Assembly: GCA_038235275.1 (NCBI GenBank)
Contig: JBBSUC010000025.1
Location: 16,559 to 80,558 of the forward strand
From: Persicitalea sp038235275
Lineage (GTDB): Bacteria; Bacteroidota; Bacteroidia; Cytophagales; Spirosomataceae
Length of the DNA: 64,000 nucleotides
Direction of reading: 5' to 3'
In this document: positions 7,672 through 15,971 of the stretch, in pieces
Position numbering within the stretch: position 1 is the first letter of the stretch
How the letters are laid out: each line of letters opens with the position of its first letter
The notes under the pieces: generated by a model
The model's input: only the letters and a program-made list of their open reading frames with translations
What the model was told of the DNA's origin: nothing
The model's database searches: none
Position numbers and translations under genes: made by a program

Positions 7672-10600
7672 GTGTTTTGCAGTAGGTATTTTTCTTCCAT
7701 CCAATCGACACACGGTTTGTATTTCCGGCTCCTGTGGATTTTGACTCTAATTTTCATCGGTACTTGCCTCTGGGCGCAGCCGATGCAGATTCAGCATTTG
7801 ACGGTGCGGGATGGGTTGTCGCAGAACTCGCCCTACCATATGCTGAAAGACTCACGCGGGTTCCTTTGGCTGGGGACGCAGGACGGCGTCAACCGCTTCG
7901 ATGGCCACCGCTTCCGGGTATACAAACCGAACGCTCACGACCCACATTCGCTGCGGGGCGTGAATGTGGCGGGCATCGTGGAAGATAAACAGGGGAACAT
8001 CTGGGTGGGAACCGAGGAGGGGCTTAACCGCTACGACCGCGCCACCGACCGCTTTTCGCTTTACCGTCCTGACTCCGTAAAACGCCGTACCTCGCCCTTT
8101 CACGCCACCGACACCGACCTGTGGTTTTCCTCAGAAGGGCAGGGTGTTATGGCGTATAATCTCAAAACTCGCAAACTCCGGCGCGTGGGTAATTACGCCT
8201 ACATCAACCGCGATTTCGACTTCGTAGACTGGACCACTTACACTGAGTCTGGAGATATTTGGATGCAAGCTCCCAAAGGACTGGCGCGGTTCGACGTCAA
8301 GCGTCGGACCTACCATTATTACTTCACCAATACCGCGCAAAACGAGTACGGCGAAGCATTTAATGTATATTCTTTTGTTATTGATAAAGATGATATTGCC
8401 TGGCTGGGGACCGACCGGGGACTGGTACGCTTCGACTATCGGCATAAAAAGCACAAGCTGTACGCCTGGACTTCCGAAGAAAAAAATCTTGGCGTGGTAT
8501 TCAGCCTGACGGCCGACCATAATGAGCAACTTTGGCTCGGTACGCAGCGGAACGGGCTGTGGATTTTTGACAAGAAGAATCAAACATTCCGTGAGGTGCA
8601 GTATCGGGCAAATTCTCCCGTAAACTTCAAGAATTACGAGTTTTACCGCGTGTATGCCGACAACGCCGGCGTCATTTGGGCCAACAGCGATCCCGACGGG
8701 CTAGTCAAAATCGTGCCAAATGCTTCCATGTTCGGGTTTTTCGGGAAGCCTGATCCCGCCCATCCCGAGCGCAGCCTGAGTGATTTGTCGATCCGCAGTC
8801 TGGCAGAGGACGGCCGGGGGCGCATTTGGCTGGGGACGGAGGGAGGGCTGGATATTCTCAACCGCAAAAAAGGGGTAATCGAGGAGCGGTACTTTACCGA
8901 TCAGAACAACATCCTGAAATCAATTTTTCGCGACAGTCGGCAGCGCATGTGGGTGGGCACCTACGGCGGCCTGATGTTCTTCGACCGAAAAAAAAAGGAG
9001 TTCGAGACGTTTTATTTCCAGCGCGAACGCGGCCGACGCCTCTATACCCGAAATATTCTGGAACTCCCCGACCATCGGTTGCTCCTGGGAACGCAACTCG
9101 GCATGTGGATTTTCGATCCCGAAGCCCGCACTTTCGAGCGGGTGCCGCAGCTGGCCAACCAGAATATCTTCGCCTCTTTTCTCGATCAGGAGGGAACCCT
9201 GTGGCTGGGTTCCTATTTTGACCGATTATACGGTTTCAAAATAAAAAAAGAAGGTTGGCAAAAGACATTCGACGGTTTCAAAGACTACAACATCAACGCG
9301 ATCCGGGAGGATAGGACCCGAAAAATTCTCTGGATCGCCACCGAAAAAGGGCTGCTGGCTTACTATAAATACACCCGGAAGTACCGCCTTTACGACGAAA
9401 GCAATGGCCTGGCCAATTCTTACATCTACGGGATAGTCGTTGCCCCCGACGGCGGCGTGTTCGTGAGTACCAACCACGGCATCTCGAGCCTGGACCCCGC
9501 AACGGGCCGGGTGCGCAACTTCGACCTTTCGGATGGGTTGCAGGGGCTGGAATTTAACGGAAATGCCTTCCTGAAAACGTCCTCGGGCGAGTGCTATTTC
9601 GGTGGGGTACAAGGACTCAATTATTTCTCTCCCAAGCAATTCCAGACGCTTTCGTACCAGCCCCGCATTCACTTGTTTAACTTTTTGGTCAACGAAGAGC
9701 CCTACGATTCGAACCGTTACGTCGATGAGCTGGACATGGTGACGCTGCCCCACGACCGCAACACTTTCTCGCTGGAATTCGCCTCCATCGACTATTACAG
9801 CAACGGCAAAAACGAATACAAGTACCTCCTGGAAGGGGAGGATCATGAATGGGTCGAAGCCGGCGACCGCACCTACGCGCGCTACGCCAACCTCGCGCCG
9901 GGGCAATACGTTTTCAAGGTCAAATCCGCCAACCGCGACGGCGTGTGGAGCGACCAGGAGCGCAAGCTTTACATCAATATAGACGCCCCGTTCTGGCGCA
10001 CCTGGTGGTTCACGGCGTTGTATTTGCTGCTTATCGCCGGGGCCACTTTCTTTTTATCCCAAAAAAGAATCGAAGGCATTGCCCGTAAGCAGCGAGATCG
10101 CCTCAAGATCGCGCTGGACGCTCAGGAACAGGAGCGGCGCAACATTGCGCAGGATCTGCACGACGAGGTAGGGTCACGGCTGGCCACCCTGAAACTGTAC
10201 GTATCGTCTCTGACCAACTACCTGAAAAAGAGCCCCGAATCCGACAAGTTGAAGCAGGAGGTGTTCGACATCATCCACATCTCGCTGGTGGACATTCGTC
10301 GCCTGCTGCGCGAGCTCAGTCCGCGCACGCTGGAGCAGTACGGCTACGTGGCGGCGGTGGAAGAACTGGTCGATAAAATCAACGCCACCGACCAGATTCA
10401 CGTGACCTTCGAATGCCGCAGGTTGGTAAATCAATTACCCAAAAACATCGAAACGGGCCTCTACCGCATCACCCAGGAACTACTGAACAATAGCCTCAAA
10501 CACGCTGCGGCCAGTGAAATCGTGATCTCGGTCATTCCATCGGGTAAGGTCATTTCCTTTTTTTATTCCGACAACGGCAGAGGCTTCGACTTTACCGAAG

Positions 10601-10722
10601 CCAAAAAAGGGCTGGGAATCGGCAACGTCCGGTCGCGGGTATCGGTGCTGGAAGGGCAGATGAAGTGGTTCACCAAGCCGGGCGAGGGGTTGGAAGTGAC
10701 GATCGAGATACCCTTAACTTAG
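7672..10722 (+). CDS. Two-component sensor histidine kinase with double beta-propeller sensor
   Basis: 1016 residues. A signal or first membrane helix (RLLWILTLIFIGTCLWA) is followed by many Reg_prop repeats (for example DSRGFLWLGTQDGVNRFDG, DKQGNIWVGTEEGLNRYD) forming two periplasmic propellers to about residue 660. A Y_Y_Y domain follows (about 690-765, ending LAPGQYVFKVKSANRDG), then a membrane helix at about 773-797, a HisKA_3 dimerisation helix with ERRNIAQDLHDEVGSRL (phospho-acceptor His830) and an HATPase domain with the N-box ELLNNSLKHA and GLGIGNVRSRV. There is no receiver or DNA-binding domain, so it needs a separate response regulator, and none is in the window. The start is uncertain: GTG at 7672 or in-frame TTG at 7717; no ATG precedes the signal. 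It probably senses a sugar-related ligand, by analogy with SusR-type systems. Confidence 0.93.
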   Translation: MFCSRYFSSIQSTHGLYFRLLWILTLIFIGTCLWAQPMQIQHLTVRDGLSQNSPYHMLKDSRGFLWLGTQDGVNRFDGHRFRVYKPNAHDPHSLRGVNVAGIVEDKQGNIWVGTEEGLNRYDRATDRFSLYRPDSVKRRTSPFHATDTDLWFSSEGQGVMAYNLKTRKLRRVGNYAYINRDFDFVDWTTYTESGDIWMQAPKGLARFDVKRRTYHYYFTNTAQNEYGEAFNVYSFVIDKDDIAWLGTDRGLVRFDYRHKKHKLYAWTSEEKNLGVVFSLTADHNEQLWLGTQRNGLWIFDKKNQTFREVQYRANSPVNFKNYEFYRVYADNAGVIWANSDPDGLVKIVPNASMFGFFGKPDPAHPERSLSDLSIRSLAEDGRGRIWLGTEGGLDILNRKKGVIEERYFTDQNNILKSIFRDSRQRMWVGTYGGLMFFDRKKKEFETFYFQRERGRRLYTRNILELPDHRLLLGTQLGMWIFDPEARTFERVPQLANQNIFASFLDQEGTLWLGSYFDRLYGFKIKKEGWQKTFDGFKDYNINAIREDRTRKILWIATEKGLLAYYKYTRKYRLYDESNGLANSYIYGIVVAPDGGVFVSTNHGISSLDPATGRVRNFDLSDGLQGLEFNGNAFLKTSSGECYFGGVQGLNYFSPKQFQTLSYQPRIHLFNFLVNEEPYDSNRYVDELDMVTLPHDRNTFSLEFASIDYYSNGKNEYKYLLEGEDHEWVEAGDRTYARYANLAPGQYVFKVKSANRDGVWSDQERKLYINIDAPFWRTWWFTALYLLLIAGATFFLSQKRIEGIARKQRDRLKIALDAQEQERRNIAQDLHDEVGSRLATLKLYVSSLTNYLKKSPESDKLKQEVFDIIHISLVDIRRLLRELSPRTLEQYGYVAAVEELVDKINATDQIHVTFECRRLVNQLPKNIETGLYRITQELLNNSLKHAAASEIVISVIPSGKVISFFYSDNGRGFDFTEAKKGLGIGNVRSRVSVLEGQMKWFTKPGEGLEVTIEIPLT

Positions 10723-10780
10723 TTGACAGTTGACAGTTGACAGTTGACAGTTGACAGTTGACAGTTGACAGTTGACAGTT
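10721..10780. repeat. AGTTGAC 7-bp tandem repeat array
   Basis: Eight perfect copies of AGTTGAC plus a partial AGTT. The array starts on the last two bases of the kinase TAG stop codon and ends four bases before the stop codon of the convergent FG-GAP gene, so the whole intergenic space is repeat. There is no CRISPR-like spacer structure. Confidence 0.97.
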
Positions 10781-10784
10781 ATTT

Positions 10785-13700
10785 TTATTGGGTGGTTTTT
10801 AAGGGATTTGTAATAGCTACGCGATGCACTTTAATTCCTTGTGAATTAATAGCGGTTATCAAAAGCAGTCCCTGGGGCGTTTTCAGTAGGCGCGATGTGC
10901 GGGCGTCGCCTTTTAGGTTCAGGCCGTTTTGGTTGACTGGGATGAAATTGCCTCTGCCGTCTCCTAATAACAGTAACCCATGTGAGGCGTCCTGGCGGCC
11001 TTCGTGGACTTCGTTGGGGTAGAAGTTGCCGCTTAGTACCAAATCCGGGTACCCGTCTTGGTTATAGTCATACGGTACGATGCCAAAAATTGGGGATTGT
11101 TGAGAGATTTTGGGGAGAGGTTTTATTGTAAAATTTCCGTTTCCCTCATTCAGCAGGACGATGCTTTCCAGCCTCTGGACTTCGCCCTGGTAAGCATCTT
11201 TCAATTCTTCTTTTGAAAAAAGATCATCGAAAGTCATCTTGGCATAAATGCCGTAGCTCTGGAATTTTTTTCTGAACTGAATGACTTGCTGATTGATGGC
11301 GTCGCGCGGGTGAGCGGGGTACATTTTGTCGCCGATGTAGTGGCCCATAATGGGATCGAAGCTACCGTCGTCGTTAAAATCCTTGGCTACAATGTGAATG
11401 GGACGACTTGGGCTGGCCTGGTAAAAGGAATTCAGCCCTTCGTTGCCGACGATGAAATCTTGATCCCCGTCGCCATCCAAATCCGCCGTTACTATGCAGT
11501 TCCACCAGCCTGACGTTTGGGCGAATTGGTCCACGTCGTAAGGCACGAAGCCTTTTCCTTTCGTATTGACAAACATTTTGATCGGCATCCACTCGCCAAC
11601 CAGTATCAAATCGGGAAAAGCGTCGCCGTTCAAATTGGTGCTGATCGCTTCGCAAACCATGCCCGGCTCGCTCATAGCTTTGCCCTCTTTCCCCGAAACA
11701 TCCGTAAATCGAATAGAGGCACCTTCAGAATCATTTCTCAATAAATAGCTTCGCGCGGGCAATGGGTAGCGGCCCGGCACTTGCCGCCCGGCTACGAATA
11801 AATCGGTGTCGCCATCCCGGTCGTAGTCGAAGGCCACCACTGAGGAAGCGCTAACGGCGAATTTGGGCAAAGCGTTAGGTTGGGCTTTTGTGAAATTTCC
11901 TTTTCCATCGTTCAAAAAAAGCTGCGGTTGGTAAGCACCCTCGGCGGAAAGGGGCCTTTCGTTGCTGCCGTACACGACCAGTAAATCTTTGTCACCGTCT
12001 CGGTCGGCATCCAGAAAAACCGCGTTAGTAGTTTCCTTATCGTTGGAGTCCGGAAAGGTGACCGTTCGAAAATTTCCTCGGGCCTCCTGCAAATAAAGTC
12101 GGGAAGCACTCCCCCGGTACGCGCCACCCACAAAAAAATCATCCAGTCCATCGCCATTGACTTCACCGACTACGATAGGAAAGCCGCTGCGAGAAAGCAT
12201 TTTGGGCAGCGTGGCGGTTTGCTTAAAATCGACATAATCGCCTTCGTAGTGTTGGTAGTCGATGCCCGTGACGCCCGTTTCGGTGAAGAAAGGTTCGCTT
12301 CGCTCAGATGACTTTTCGTAAGGCTCCGCATCTTGATAATTGACCACAATTCTCTGGTTTGCCATAAGGCCACGCACTAGTTGGGCGGTACCACCAGGCC
12401 ACTCCACCCGTGCGGAATCGACCTTCGTGTTTTTCCCTAAACCAAAATGCACCCCGGATTCTACCGACGAAGCGTAGCCTCGCACGGGATAGTTTTCCAC
12501 TTGCTGCGGCTGACCTTTGACCCAAATCGTGACGCGTCCTCCCAGCCCGTCGAGATTAATGGCCGGGCCGTTCAGCTTAAAGTTGAGGTAGTGCGCGTCG
12601 GGTTTCTCATTAGTTTTATTTTGAAAAATAGAAGCTTCCGAGTCGATGTTATTGACGATCAAATCCAAATCTCCATCCTGGTCGAGGTCGGCCCAGACGG
12701 CACCGTTGGCGTAGCTGGCCTCGTCCAGTCCCCAGATTTTAGAAACATTTTCGAATTGGTAGTTGCCTGCGTTGCGGTAGGCGTAGTTGCGGAGTTTTAT
12801 CTCGGGTACTTTGCTGAGAAGTTCGTCGCGCTTTTTGAGCCGGGCTTCGTCCGAGCCAAAGTTGTCGAACTCCCCGGCCTGGCTGATGAAATCACGGTCG
12901 GTAATGTTTTTGCGGTAGCCATTGGTGATGAAAACGTCTTTGCGCCCATCGTTGTCGAGGTCGGCCAGCAGCGTGGCCCAACTCCAATCGGTGCGGGCGA
13001 TGCCCGCCAGCAGACCCATCTCGCTGAATTCGGGCGTTCCTGTTACCGGATCATTGCCAAGATTGACCTGGAGGGTATTCCGCATGTACTGCATCTGGTA
13101 ATTGTAGCGCGGCGATACGCTCATTTCCTTGCGATCGTAGTCCTGCCCGGCCAGCATCTGCTTTTGGCGAAAATTATCCTCGGGCAGCATGTCCATTTGT
13201 AGGATATCGGTCCGGCCATCATTGGTCAGGTCGGCAGCATCCACGCCCATGCCGTACAGGCTGGTGTGAGCCATGGCTGCTGCGATGACGTTATGGAAGG
13301 TGCCGTTTTGGTTATTAAGATAAAAAATATCGCTGGTTATGAAATCGTTGGAGCAGTAGATATCAGGATAACCGTCGTCGTTTAAATCCGAAACCACGAC
13401 GCCCAGTCCTAAACCTTCGTAGCGAATGCCTGCTTCTTTGGAAACGTCCCGGAAAGTAATTTGTCCATTCTTGGCTTTGCCTTCGTTGCGAAACAGTCGG
13501 TCAGTAGAAGGGTAACGACCATCGTTGATGGCGGGCCGTAGGTTGTTGGGGCTTTGCAAATCGGGAGCGGTGTTGAGCAGAAAAGCGTCAAGGTCGCCAT
13601 CGAGGTCGTAATCGAAAAAAGCCGTTTGGGTAGTGAAGCCCGCAAAATCCAACCCGTATTTTGCCGCCTCTTCTTTAAAAGTCGGGTTCTTTGTTTTTTG

Positions 13701-14141
13701 GTTGATGAAAAGTAGGTTACGGGAATTCTTGAAGGTTTTGTGCGCCGCCACGCTGAGGTAAATATCGTCCCAGCCATCCTGGTTGATGTCAACGATGCTC
13801 ACGCCTGTACACCAGCGGTCGGTAGTGACGCCCGCCGCCTCGGTGAGGTCCTGGAATTTGAACGGTTCGCCGTTATTATTTCCCTCATTGATGTACAGTC
13901 GCGAACTGACTTGATTGGCAGCAAAGAACAAATCGGGTAGCGAATCATGGTTGAAGTCGCCCACCCCCACGCCGCTGCCGTTGTAAAAGTTGGTGAAGGT
14001 AAAGGCGTTGAGCGAATCATCGGGCGTTATTTTATTGATAAAGTGAATCTCTGAATCGTCAGCGTCCACTTTTTGAAAAAGCGTGTCTTCCTTTGAACAG
14101 CTGAGCAACGCTAATGTAATAAATAGGTAGGAATGCTTCAT
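10785..14141 (-). CDS. FG-GAP/VCBS repeat lipoprotein with ASPIC/UnbV domain
   Basis: 1118 residues from the ATG at 14141 (an upstream ATG at 14174 would precede the signal peptide). A short lipoprotein signal ends LALLSC. Many calcium-loop FG-GAP repeats are seen, such as VGVGDFNHDSLPDLFF, VSIVDINQDGWDDIYL, LADLDNDGRKDVFI and WADLDQDGDLDLIV. In the middle is an ASPIC/UnbV segment (GGRVTIWVKGQPQQVENY, then HFGLGKNTKVDSARVEWPGG), and more repeats follow. Such proteins are large surface beta-propellers of the CRTAC type. They are common beside SusCD genes in Cytophagales and are presumed to bind ligands. It is separated from the upstream susCD pair by a terminator, so it is likely its own unit. 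Confidence 0.9.
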   Translation of the reverse strand: MKHSYLFITLALLSCSKEDTLFQKVDADDSEIHFINKITPDDSLNAFTFTNFYNGSGVGVGDFNHDSLPDLFFAANQVSSRLYINEGNNNGEPFKFQDLTEAAGVTTDRWCTGVSIVDINQDGWDDIYLSVAAHKTFKNSRNLLFINQKTKNPTFKEEAAKYGLDFAGFTTQTAFFDYDLDGDLDAFLLNTAPDLQSPNNLRPAINDGRYPSTDRLFRNEGKAKNGQITFRDVSKEAGIRYEGLGLGVVVSDLNDDGYPDIYCSNDFITSDIFYLNNQNGTFHNVIAAAMAHTSLYGMGVDAADLTNDGRTDILQMDMLPEDNFRQKQMLAGQDYDRKEMSVSPRYNYQMQYMRNTLQVNLGNDPVTGTPEFSEMGLLAGIARTDWSWATLLADLDNDGRKDVFITNGYRKNITDRDFISQAGEFDNFGSDEARLKKRDELLSKVPEIKLRNYAYRNAGNYQFENVSKIWGLDEASYANGAVWADLDQDGDLDLIVNNIDSEASIFQNKTNEKPDAHYLNFKLNGPAINLDGLGGRVTIWVKGQPQQVENYPVRGYASSVESGVHFGLGKNTKVDSARVEWPGGTAQLVRGLMANQRIVVNYQDAEPYEKSSERSEPFFTETGVTGIDYQHYEGDYVDFKQTATLPKMLSRSGFPIVVGEVNGDGLDDFFVGGAYRGSASRLYLQEARGNFRTVTFPDSNDKETTNAVFLDADRDGDKDLLVVYGSNERPLSAEGAYQPQLFLNDGKGNFTKAQPNALPKFAVSASSVVAFDYDRDGDTDLFVAGRQVPGRYPLPARSYLLRNDSEGASIRFTDVSGKEGKAMSEPGMVCEAISTNLNGDAFPDLILVGEWMPIKMFVNTKGKGFVPYDVDQFAQTSGWWNCIVTADLDGDGDQDFIVGNEGLNSFYQASPSRPIHIVAKDFNDDGSFDPIMGHYIGDKMYPAHPRDAINQQVIQFRKKFQSYGIYAKMTFDDLFSKEELKDAYQGEVQRLESIVLLNEGNGNFTIKPLPKISQQSPIFGIVPYDYNQDGYPDLVLSGNFYPNEVHEGRQDASHGLLLLGDGRGNFIPVNQNGLNLKGDARTSRLLKTPQGLLLITAINSQGIKVHRVAITNPLKTTQ

Positions 14142-14149
14142 TTTCAGGT

Positions 14150-14195
14150 CACTGTGTTTCACAAAGTTCGGCACAGAGTTTCACGGAGTTATTAA
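14150..14195. repeat. Possible dispersed repeat upstream of FG-GAP gene
   Basis: On the minus strand the segment reads as a run of near-repeats: ACTCCGTGAAACTCTGTGCC, then AACTTTGTGAAACACAGTG. This periodic CTnTGTG/CTCCGTG style resembles a short repeat family seen in many unrelated bacteria. The similar wording AACTTTGTGACCTCTGCGG occurs inside the cytochrome c gene at about 57341-57360. Confidence 0.4.
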
Positions 14196-14214
14196 TCGAA
14201 CTTCTTACAAAAAT

Positions 14215-14248
14215 AAAGGGAGCAGACTCGAATAAGCCTACTCCCTTT
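14215..14248 (-). terminator. Terminator of the minus-strand susC-susD operon
   Basis: AAAGGGAG (14215-14222) pairs with CTCCCTTT (14241-14248). Read on the minus strand the hairpin is followed by TATTTTTG. It lies downstream of susD and upstream of the FG-GAP gene. Confidence 0.75.
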
Positions 14249-14275
14249 CAAGAATCAATGAAATCTGAGTCCAAT

Positions 14276-14296
14276 ATTCTATCATTCACTCATTCT
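14276..14296. repeat. ATTCACTCATTCTATC-family repeat, copy A
   Basis: A 21-bp copy built from ATTCTATCATTCACTCATT lies just downstream of the susD stop codon. The same words occur at 15882-15966, 19247-19323 and 43357-43380. Confidence 0.75.
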
Positions 14297-14327
14297 CTCC
14301 GCATCGGCGACCCGGTCAAAATTGACC

Positions 14328-15872
14328 TTAATATCCCGGATTCTGGTCTTTCTGTTCCAGCTTCGGATTGTTGTCAATTTCTGTCTGCGGGATGGGCAGG
14401 AATTCTGACTTGCCTTTTTGAAAACCGGCAAGCGGCTCGGTGGTGAGCTTGCCGTTTTTGCGCCAGCGAATGATATCGAAGTCACGCACCTGCTCGGCGG
14501 CCAATTCCACAAAACGCTCGTGCATGATGGCGTCGAACACCTGCTGCTTGTTACCCGCCGGGAAACTGGTGGTGGGCAGCGGCGGCATAGCCACCGACTT
14601 ACGAGCCCGCACCTGGTTGATGAGGCTAACGGCCTTGGCCGAATTCCCTAGTTCATTCTCACATTCGGCCAGCATCAGCAGCACATCGGCGTAGCGCATG
14701 ATGCGCATATTGATACCGCTCTGGGCATATCCTGCATCCGTTTTGTATAGCACGGAATATTTCCGCCAGCTTATTTTTTGTTTCACCCCGCCCACCGTGG
14801 AGAAGTTACCCTGGACGATGTCGTCAGTCATTACGCTTTTGCCGCTATTGAACTTATCGCCCGTTTTCCAATACGACATAGCGTAGCGGGGATCGTCTTT
14901 AGTGTCGCCTTTGGACTTCATCTCGTAGGAGTTCAGGATTTTATCAGAAGGAATCACGTTCCGCCAGCCAATGGCCGAGTATTCCTGGGTGCGCACGGTT
15001 TCCTCCTGGGGTTTGGTGCCATCGTCGCTATCACCGCCCCAGTTATACGCGCCGCCGGAAGGCGCAAAAACTACCTCGAAGATAGACTCCGAATTGAATT
15101 CTCCTTCCTCGTTGGTCAGATCCAGATAGTCATCCGTAAGCTTGTACAGGCCCGAATCGACTACCTTCATCAACTCGGTTTTGGCGTTGGTATAATCGCC
15201 CATTTGCAAATACACGCGAGCCAGCAGGGTTTGGGCGGCGGCGTTGGTGGCCCGGCCCTGGTTGCTGGCATCGTAGGTGGCAGGCAGGGCGGCCATGGCG
15301 GCTTTCAGATCGGCAATAGCCACATCGTACACCTCCTTTTGGGTTGAGCGGCCCTTGGCACCGTCCACACTTTTCACGAATTCCGTGTAAATCGGAACAC
15401 CACCCCACAGCGAACCCAGTTCGTAATACGCCCAGGCACGAAGAAACTTGGCTTCGCCGATTAGTTTGCTTAGGGTAGCCTCGGGAACAGATTTTACCGT
15501 TGGCGCTTTTTCAATGATTACGTTGGCGCGGTGAATCACGCGGTACCAACCCTGCCAAACTGAATTGACCAGGCCATTGGTTGGGTTTTGCACCCCGATC
15601 AGCAATTGGTTGCGGCCCGTTTCCAACTGACCGCCCCCGGAGGCCATCTCGTCGCTGTGCAGGTCGTGGGTAAAAAACCACTCCCGCGACACCAGGCTAT
15701 TGGACTGCACCAGGGCGTACACCGAGTTGACCCCCGCCCGCAATTCGGCTTCGTTGTTAAAATAAGTCTCAAAGGTCACCCCATTGGGATTCACCTTATT
15801 GAGTTCCTCCTCGTTGCAACTGATCGCAAAGCCAAGGGCAAGGAAACTGGTAATTACTAGTATCTTTTTCAT
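14328..15872 (-). CDS. SusD/RagB family nutrient-binding outer-membrane lipoprotein
   Basis: 514 residues from the ATG at 15872. A longer frame would translate the upstream repeat (as ...TYSIIEIN-type sequence) and lacks a signal. The lipoprotein signal ends at Cys19 (GFAISC). The helical tetratricopeptide core and typical SusD C-terminal words (NQVRARKSV, DAIMHERFVELAAEQVRDFDIIRW, LPIPQTEIDNNP) are present. SusD is the surface lid that delivers ligand to its SusC channel. It follows susC directly; the 99-bp gap contains a perfect long hairpin. Confidence 0.93.
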   Translation of the reverse strand: MKKILVITSFLALGFAISCNEEELNKVNPNGVTFETYFNNEAELRAGVNSVYALVQSNSLVSREWFFTHDLHSDEMASGGGQLETGRNQLLIGVQNPTNGLVNSVWQGWYRVIHRANVIIEKAPTVKSVPEATLSKLIGEAKFLRAWAYYELGSLWGGVPIYTEFVKSVDGAKGRSTQKEVYDVAIADLKAAMAALPATYDASNQGRATNAAAQTLLARVYLQMGDYTNAKTELMKVVDSGLYKLTDDYLDLTNEEGEFNSESIFEVVFAPSGGAYNWGGDSDDGTKPQEETVRTQEYSAIGWRNVIPSDKILNSYEMKSKGDTKDDPRYAMSYWKTGDKFNSGKSVMTDDIVQGNFSTVGGVKQKISWRKYSVLYKTDAGYAQSGINMRIMRYADVLLMLAECENELGNSAKAVSLINQVRARKSVAMPPLPTTSFPAGNKQQVFDAIMHERFVELAAEQVRDFDIIRWRKNGKLTTEPLAGFQKGKSEFLPIPQTEIDNNPKLEQKDQNPGY

Positions 15873-15881
15873 ATTGATTTC

Positions 15882-15966
15882 AATGATAGAATGAGTGAAT
15901 GATAGAATGATAGAGTAAGGATGCACTGGCGAAAGCAGTATTCACTCATTCACTCATTCTATCATT
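15882..15966. repeat. Long perfect inverted repeat between susC and susD
   Basis: Arms of 21 bp (15882-15902 and 15946-15966) are exact reverse complements and enclose a 43-nt loop. The arms are made of the GATAGAATGAGTGAATG / CATTCACTCATTCTATC repeat words. The hairpin fills almost the whole gap between the susC stop and the susD start on the minus strand. Confidence 0.9.
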
Positions 15967-15971
15967 CAAAA

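Noticed and set aside
7551..7757. N-terminal extension of the second fasciclin protein to an ATG at 7757
   Set aside because: The extension is basic, lacks a signal and overlaps the kinase gene, while a perfect lipoprotein signal starts at 7544.
9226..9906. 226-codon minus-strand frame inside the sensor kinase
   Set aside because: Antisense to propeller repeats; repeated sense codons create an artificial open frame.
10721..10780. CRISPR array
   Set aside because: Units are 7 bp with no spacers and no cas genes are present; it is a simple tandem repeat.
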